In this document: piece after piece, positions 58,761 to 64,000 of the stretch
Position numbering within the stretch: the stretch's first letter is position 1
How the letters are laid out: every line of letters begins with the position of its first letter
Origin: Timema cristinae
Lineage: Eukaryota; Arthropoda; Insecta; Phasmatodea; Timematidae
Reading direction: 5' to 3'
DNA: 64,000 bases
Assembly (NCBI GenBank): GCA_039000515.1
Contig: JBCFYV010000219.1
Span: 1-64,000, forward strand
Program-made: the position numbers and the translations under genes
Notes under the pieces: generated by a model
Told to the model about the DNA's origin: nothing
Seen by the model: the letters and a program-made list of their open reading frames with translations, nothing else
The model's database searches: none

Positions 58761-61030
58761 TTATCGCGTTGCCGTCATTTTTTCATTAAGAAGAGTCGAC
58801 AGGTGCTCATTCATCTGTAGTGTGATATTATGACCTCTTCCAGTAGCTGCCAATAACAACTCACAGGGTGTGAGAATACACAGAATATTATTTTTTTTGT
58901 ACCCATGTGTTGTAGTCACGGTTTGATTTTTTGAAAGATGTGCCAGGACCAAGAGGATGGAAAAAAAGTGTATTCGATATTCTTCTTCAGTATCATGAAC
59001 TTGTATTTCAAGAACCTCGCCCAACCACCAATCCTCATCATACGCACAACAGATGTAATCCCTAAGCTTTGGTAGGTCAGTCTGTTGTTTCATCTGAACT
59101 TCCTTACTGACTGCAACAATTCTGAATTCTTCCGACAGGGATGTAATGCGGACGTGAAGAACACTTAGGCTGACAGGAATAAAACTATGATATGATCTAG
59201 TACCTTGTCTGAAGTTGCAGTCCAACCTCTTCAATGTCTTGTTTTGAACTAAAGAAAAACTCTATTTTTTATATTGTCTACGCAATGTTTGTACATATCT
59301 ATTGGTGTGATAATGTGACTTTTTACTGTCCTCTGAAGACTTGTCTTTCTTACAATCCTTTTAACTGTCCCACCAATTCCATCACATGGTCCCTTGCCAT
59401 GGCATGTGGCAAAAAAATGCCACTCGGCTTGAGTTCCAAAATCTTGTTCATGGTGACACAAATTTATGAATTTTTTTTTTTGTTCTTATATTGGGCAGCT
59501 GACCCATCAGAAAAGTAGAGCACTTTTTTCACTTGAGGAAGGGATGATTTTAAACTGTCCATGAGTATTTTTTGAAAGGTGTAGAAAGCTGTGGTGTTGT
59601 GTTCCAATGAATCGCTGACTACACAAAAACAACGGTTTCTTAACTCTCCATTTTCTTTGAAGTACAACACAAAGGGGTGTAACATTGCCTGGTTACTCGA
59701 CCAATGGTAGGATTGATTGTACCTCGTCTTTTACTACGAAAGAAAATTTTCCAGAAAAGTCTCCCATTAGTATGCTTTCTTCCTCTTGCAGATTTGTCTT
59801 CTTTGTGTTGAGGAATTCTGCTTGTTTCTTCGCAATAAAATGATGGACCTTAAGTTGCTCAAACCTTTCCACTAGCCTATCCAAGTACTCATCAAATGGA
59901 AGAACACAAGTAGACAGCTCACAACGGTCTGTTGAAACCCACTGTTTAAATTTAAGTTCTGTTTCAACTTTTTCAAAATCTTCCCACCCTTCTTCCAGTA
60001 CTGAGTGCAGCCCATAACTTCCTGGACAATCATTACACTTTGACAACATGCACAACTCATGATCAATATTGCAAACCATATAGGTAAAGAGATTTTGTAG
60101 TCCATTCCTACTTTTATGGCTCCAAGCATCAATTTTACATCTTGGTGTATAATACACACACAGACAGAATGCGTGCCTGATGCACCAGTTAACACGCAGA
60201 ATTTGGGTCTCAGTTCTGCAAACTTGGAAAATCCTATTTTCATGTTTGGATACTTTTATTTAAAACATGTGTAAAGCTCCCTAAGATTACATAAAATTAA
60301 TTGTTTTTGAATGTTAACCTTCGTTCCATCAGGTACTCTTAACAGACACACAATCCTTTTTTCCTGGCATCATTCTACTATAGTCATCATTTTCATAGAA
60401 ATCTTGTATAGTTTTCATTGAGGCTTCATCAAGTTTATTTTTAGCCAGATTCTTCCCAATTTGTGGTAAAATCCCATTCTTTTTTACCAAACTTCTTGAC
60501 TGGCGGACTAAGTATTGGTTGACATTAAACTCGCTCCGAACTTTAGCAATACTCCATCTGCTAGCAACTTAACTCAAAATGTTAATTTTTTCTTGAGTAG
60601 AAGAAGCAATTTTCATTTTGTCTTTAAGCTTGTCAATTAATTACTCATACTCATTATCTAGATTAACATGTGTTTTATTTGAAAAACGCTCATCGGTCAA
60701 AATGTTCAACTAAAAGACATGTTTAACTTTTCTGACACAGATTTAGCTATTTTTGTAACTTTCTTCTTTATCACCGAGGGTCTGGCTTCAAATGATAGCT
60801 TCTGCACCTTGACAGGAGAAATGCCAAGTGCTGAACAAGCTTCATTAACTGACTCAAAAAAGACAGTTTCAGGTTCATAAATGTCTAACTATTCATTTAC
60901 ATTATCAATATATGTGGTCTTTTTTGGGTTTTGAATTTTGTTTAGGCATTTTGTGCACAATGCTTTCGCAGGAATTAAAGTCAGATCAGGATTGCAGGTT
61001 TTGAGTGAACATTGTTGGGGTCTGAGCAAG
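58761..61030 (-). pseudogene. DFxENY-family transposase 1 (broken)
   Basis: From the N terminus: LCTKCLNKIQNPKKTT (about 60960), SVNEACSALGISPVKVQ and ARPSVIKKKVTKIAKSV (about 60855-60740), DFYENDDYSR then PGKKDC (about 60400-60350), CNDCPGS (about 60030), DFSGKFSFVVKDEVQSI (59750; the family has DFSENY), LYFSDGSAAQYKNKK (59515-59470), HHEQDFGTQAEWHFFA and CHGKGPCDGIGGTVKR (59455-59360), then DEDWWLGEVLEIQVHD (59040-58985), a Tudor-like C-terminal block. At least four frame changes, and the Glu-Asn of DFSENY is replaced, so it is dead. Related to the gene at 37.8-40.0 kb. Repeated Asp/Glu motifs suggest a DDE-like nuclease (inference). Confidence 0.75.
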
Positions 61031-61093
61031 ACTTGCCATAAATACGAAAGTATCTGTCTAAAAACTCAGCTTATGAAAAGTGCAAACATTTTT

Positions 61094-61671
61094 GAAGTTA
61101 TACTTCTTTAGGTACATTATGAAAAAATGATGAAAGTGAAATTTTAATATGCGCGCGCATCACTGTAACACAAAAGTAACAGGTTGAAGCTAAACCGCTC
61201 ATTAAGTCTCGAAAAAAAAAGCTACCAACAAAATAGAAATAGAACCTCTGTTAGTCGCGCATGTTGGTACGCTCGTCGCCTCTGATCACAGTTTTCATAT
61301 ATTTATAATATTTATCCACATGTGTTTTAGTTTCATACAAGTGCGAATTATATATGTGCTAGTAAATTATATTCAGTTGTGATTTAAATTGAATATTTTG
61401 ATTAATATTATTTACTATTCATAAATATTAGTGAAAGAAATTGTGCTTATAGACTTTTTCAAGTGCTCCAATATAATTGAGGTCAACTATCCGTATGTAT
61501 TATTTATTGATATAAATTAAAATATTATTATTTAACATAATTAATATTAAATATTATTAAATTATTATTGTTAAATATTTATTATTGGTTATTTAATATT
61601 TACAAAATAAAGAAATAAAATTATTTAATGATGAAGTATAACTTCTCACACGTGTACATAAGTACACACAC
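61094..61671. mobile_element. MITE copy 2, nested in the DFxENY transposon
   Basis: About 578 bp, same family as 52477-53068, with the same terminal GAAGTTATACTTCTTTAGG and AAGTATAACTTCTCAC. Differences are few: a shorter A-run, a few substitutions and a small deletion near 61632. It interrupts no recognised codon; it lies just beyond the transposase N terminus. Confidence 0.88.
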
Positions 61672-61679
61672 TTATTTTT

Positions 61680-62387
61680 TTTATTTCAGTAAAACCGGTT
61701 CTCATTGAAAATAATGTTTTTTCTTCTTTAGTGAACTCAGAAATATTATGTAGTACTGAAAACCTAGAGTAAGATAATTTATGATATATCCCTCCTGTGA
61801 TGATGCCAATAGAACAAGAACACTCCATCATAATAATGATAATTTCACTAGCATAAAATCAAACATTTCAAGCTTAAACTAAATTTATAAACAGTTTTTC
61901 ACAACTTTTATTGAGCACTAAACGAAAAATAAATCAAAAACACACTGCTGAAGAGACTGAACACAACCTAGATGGTCTGAGTCAACCCAGCAACTGAACA
62001 GAGCAAGTGGAGCTATCTATGCCCGTTGAAACATGTTTTGAACCAATAGCCACACTGTCTGTGAAAACTGCTTGTCCAGACAAGCTTGTAGGGTAGGTGT
62101 TATTCTACAGTTTAATCAATACTTTTAATATATCCTACGTCACATAATTTGTAACATCCCTAAAACCCTATAAAAAGTATTTTAAAAAATGGGTCTCTAA
62201 ACAATAATACCTAGATTTATTGTTATTAAAACATAGCCTATCAAATTTAAACTTTTTATAATAAATAATAGGCTACTATTATTTTATATATTTTATGTAT
62301 GTTACCTATGTAATGTAATTTTTCAACACAGAATTTTAATTAACTATTTATAATTTTTAATTAAATATTAGGCCTATTGGAAATTAT
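61680..62387. other. Interior of the DFxENY transposon, unassigned
   Basis: Contains a short patch GAAACATGTTTTGAACCAATAG and AT-rich DNA. No gene recognised; this may be its 5' regulatory region. Confidence 0.4.
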
Positions 62388-63109
62388 CCTTTCTGCTTAG
62401 TCCCGTTTTCAATAGTGATTGAGCGTTGTTTTTGTTACTTCAAAGGATTGTGGCACCTGAACCCCTTGAAGTAACAAGATGAAATATTTGTTGTTTTAAA
62501 GTACACTATAGGAGCTTTCTATCCTGGAACTTTCAAATTTTTAATACATGATCCACATGACTGTTTTGGGCTCTGAAAAAGCATTTTTTTTTAATTTTTC
62601 AAAATTCTAGCAATTATTTTAGGTTGAAGGACTATCAGTAACAGTTCAATTTTTTTTTTCTGCACATACTACTCATACATAAGTGTAACAGAAAAAAATA
62701 TTGTCTTGTTACTATAAATCCGTCATTAGATTTTTTAAGCCAAAATTCCGAGAAAATCTGTTTAAAATATGAAAATTTAAGCTTAAAAAACTATGATTAG
62801 CCTTAACTCAAAATACTAATTTCGTCTAAATTTAAAAAAAGTTCATTCTTTAAGCTTTCAAATGAGCCTTAGCTGCCATCCCTGCTAGTTCAAATAAACT
62901 TAATGCACATTTTAGAAAATAACCCTGAAATGGCATTTTTTGCTTGTTCGTGGGTAAAAAATAGCCTATATCTCAAGGAGTAATTTTTTTTAAATATATA
63001 AAAAAAAAATGTTTTGGAGTCTAGAAATTGGTACAAATCACCTACCAAATTTCATCAAATCAAAAATGGTGTGGCAAAGCCCATTTGTTGATTTAACATG
63101 GATTGACCC

Positions 63110-63680
63110 TTATGCGACTGTAAAACTGGGCTTTATTACTTACACAGGATCAACAAGTGAAATCAATGATGAATATAATTTAAGTATATCAGGTGGAGTT
63201 GTCACAACAATGTTGAAAAACAACCTATATAAGGGACACCATTTATTTGTTGATAAATGATACACACTTCCACAACTTTATTCAATTACTCATGACCGGG
63301 TCAGAAATGCATATGGAACTTTAAGAAAAAATATAAGAAGATATGACTGTCCTTTGTATAAAACAAAAAAAAGGACAATTACAAATGAAATGCACTGACA
63401 AAACTATATCCTTGTAATGGCACACTGGGAGGGATGTGCATGTTCACACAGCCATATGCAAACTATTTTCAGGCCACAATGGAAAGAAATATCTAAGTCC
63501 GAAGCCCCTAGCCTGGTACTGCCCACACAGAAAAAATACCCAACAAGTTATTGTCATGTATCCAGCAACTCAGAAAGGAAACAGAGGAAAAGGAAAGAGA
63601 TGTACATGATGTCAGCCTTGTGTGGTTGGGCTTTGTGTTGTACTTTGCTTCACCGAGTACCACACAACACATAAGAACTA
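63110..63680 (+). pseudogene. piggyBac transposase, C-terminal part (split gene)
   Basis: Starts CDCKTGFITYTGSTSE right after TTAT, then SISGGVVTTMLKNNLYKGHH, FVDK followed by a stop where the family has a DxWYTS block, then RNAYGTLRKN (family GTxRxNR). Near the end, in another frame, KRCT, CQPCVVGLCVVLCFTEYHTT gives the Cys-rich tail. Together with 57224-57923 it spans a nearly complete piggyBac gene. Stops and frameshifts make it dead. Confidence 0.78.
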
Positions 63681-64000
63681 TTAGGCCTTGGAGTGTTACT
63701 TGTGTGTATGGCAAATATTGTCCGTTTTAAGTGTTAATAAATAAACGCATAGCAAACATTCTGAACAGTTCCAAAAATTTAAGTAATATAGTTAGTCATT
63801 ATATTGCTGAGTTGTAAATATATATTTATGCGTGTTTTGGTAAGTAGTGTACAGCTAGGGAGCACTAATAGCCTGAAATAATCCAGCAATAGAGGCTTGA
63901 TCTCGTCTAATGTGGCAGCTAAAATATGCTGTAATAACAGATCATGAGTTAACTCATACTCGAGAAATCTATAAAGAAGCAATCCATAAAAACTTAAAAC
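63681..64000. other. Right edge of the window
   Basis: A minus-strand frame (63945-63800, after TTCTTTATAG) reads LTHDLLLQHILAATLDEIKP and could be an exon or chance. It does not look like the missing EME1 N-terminal part. Nothing else recognised. Confidence 0.3.

Larger units (their letters stand above)
57924..63109 (-). mobile_element. DFxENY DNA transposon 1 with ~0.7-kb terminal inverted repeats
   Basis: About 5.2 kb. Left repeat about 57924-58630 and right repeat about 62388-63109 are inverted copies with moderate divergence; they begin GGGTCATTCCATG and GGGTCAATCCATG and share GCCACACCATTTTTGATTT and GCTCAATCACTATTGAAAAC. Target duplication TTAT. The interior encodes the DFxENY transposase on the minus strand and holds MITE copy 2. 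It is inserted in a piggyBac transposase gene. The long terminal repeats and 4-bp duplication do not fit any family I can name with certainty. Confidence 0.85.

Noticed and set aside
63779..63982. EME1 upstream exon
   Set aside because: The peptide (LTHDLLLQHILAATL) has an acceptor-like start but no resemblance to the EME1 segment expected before the exon at 56173.

Overview
The window looks like a piece of a large, AT-rich, transposon-packed animal genome, most likely an insect or other arthropod. Reasons: spliced exons with GT/AG sites, a vertebrate- and insect-wide nuclear gene (EME1) with very long introns, I-clade LINEs ending in (TAA)n, THAP9/P-type, piggyBac, mariner and Penelope elements, and tRNA-derived SINEs. 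There is no sign of bacterial organisation.

The host content I can support is one gene on the minus strand: the C-terminal part of EME1 (partner of the MUS81 structure-specific nuclease). Five exons (56173-55998, 53803-53558, 21486-21288, 7716-7660, 3084-2968) join in phase into 264 codons ending in TGA, with AATAAA signals just beyond. The introns are about 2.2, 32.1, 13.6 and 4.6 kb, so almost everything else here is intronic transposon sequence; the 5' exons lie beyond the right edge.

Layout. 1.1-2.2 kb: piggyBac and LINE remnants downstream of EME1. 3.1-7.6 kb (last intron): Penelope fragment split by a SINE, a TTAA-flanked palindromic MITE, a piggyBac remnant, a tRNA-like sequence. 7.7-21.3 kb: a 1.1-kb near-perfect palindrome, an unnamed transposase-like gene split by a full-length I-clade LINE (copy A), an internally deleted mariner, a foldback element. 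21.5-53.5 kb: a small inverted-repeat element, rearranged LINE C, a spliced P/THAP9-type transposase gene split by full-length LINE B and a SINE, an unnamed 'DFxENY' transposon with repeated CACCTCCATGG motifs, 5'-truncated LINE D, Penelope pieces (a hammerhead-like motif and a GIY-YIG endonuclease), another SINE, a long AT-rich stretch, and MITE copy 1. 53.8-56 kb: LINE E carrying a SINE. 56.2-64 kb: a SINE variant and a piggyBac gene split by a 5.2-kb DFxENY transposon with ~0.7-kb terminal inverted repeats and a 4-bp TTAT duplication; that element itself holds MITE copy 2.

The nesting gives a relative age order: piggyBac, P and Penelope remnants are hosts to younger LINE, SINE and DFxENY insertions. 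All five LINE copies lie in sense with EME1. Only LINE A ORF1 remains a long uninterrupted transposon ORF; nearly all other transposon genes are broken. Protein assignments come from motif recognition by eye; no database search was run.
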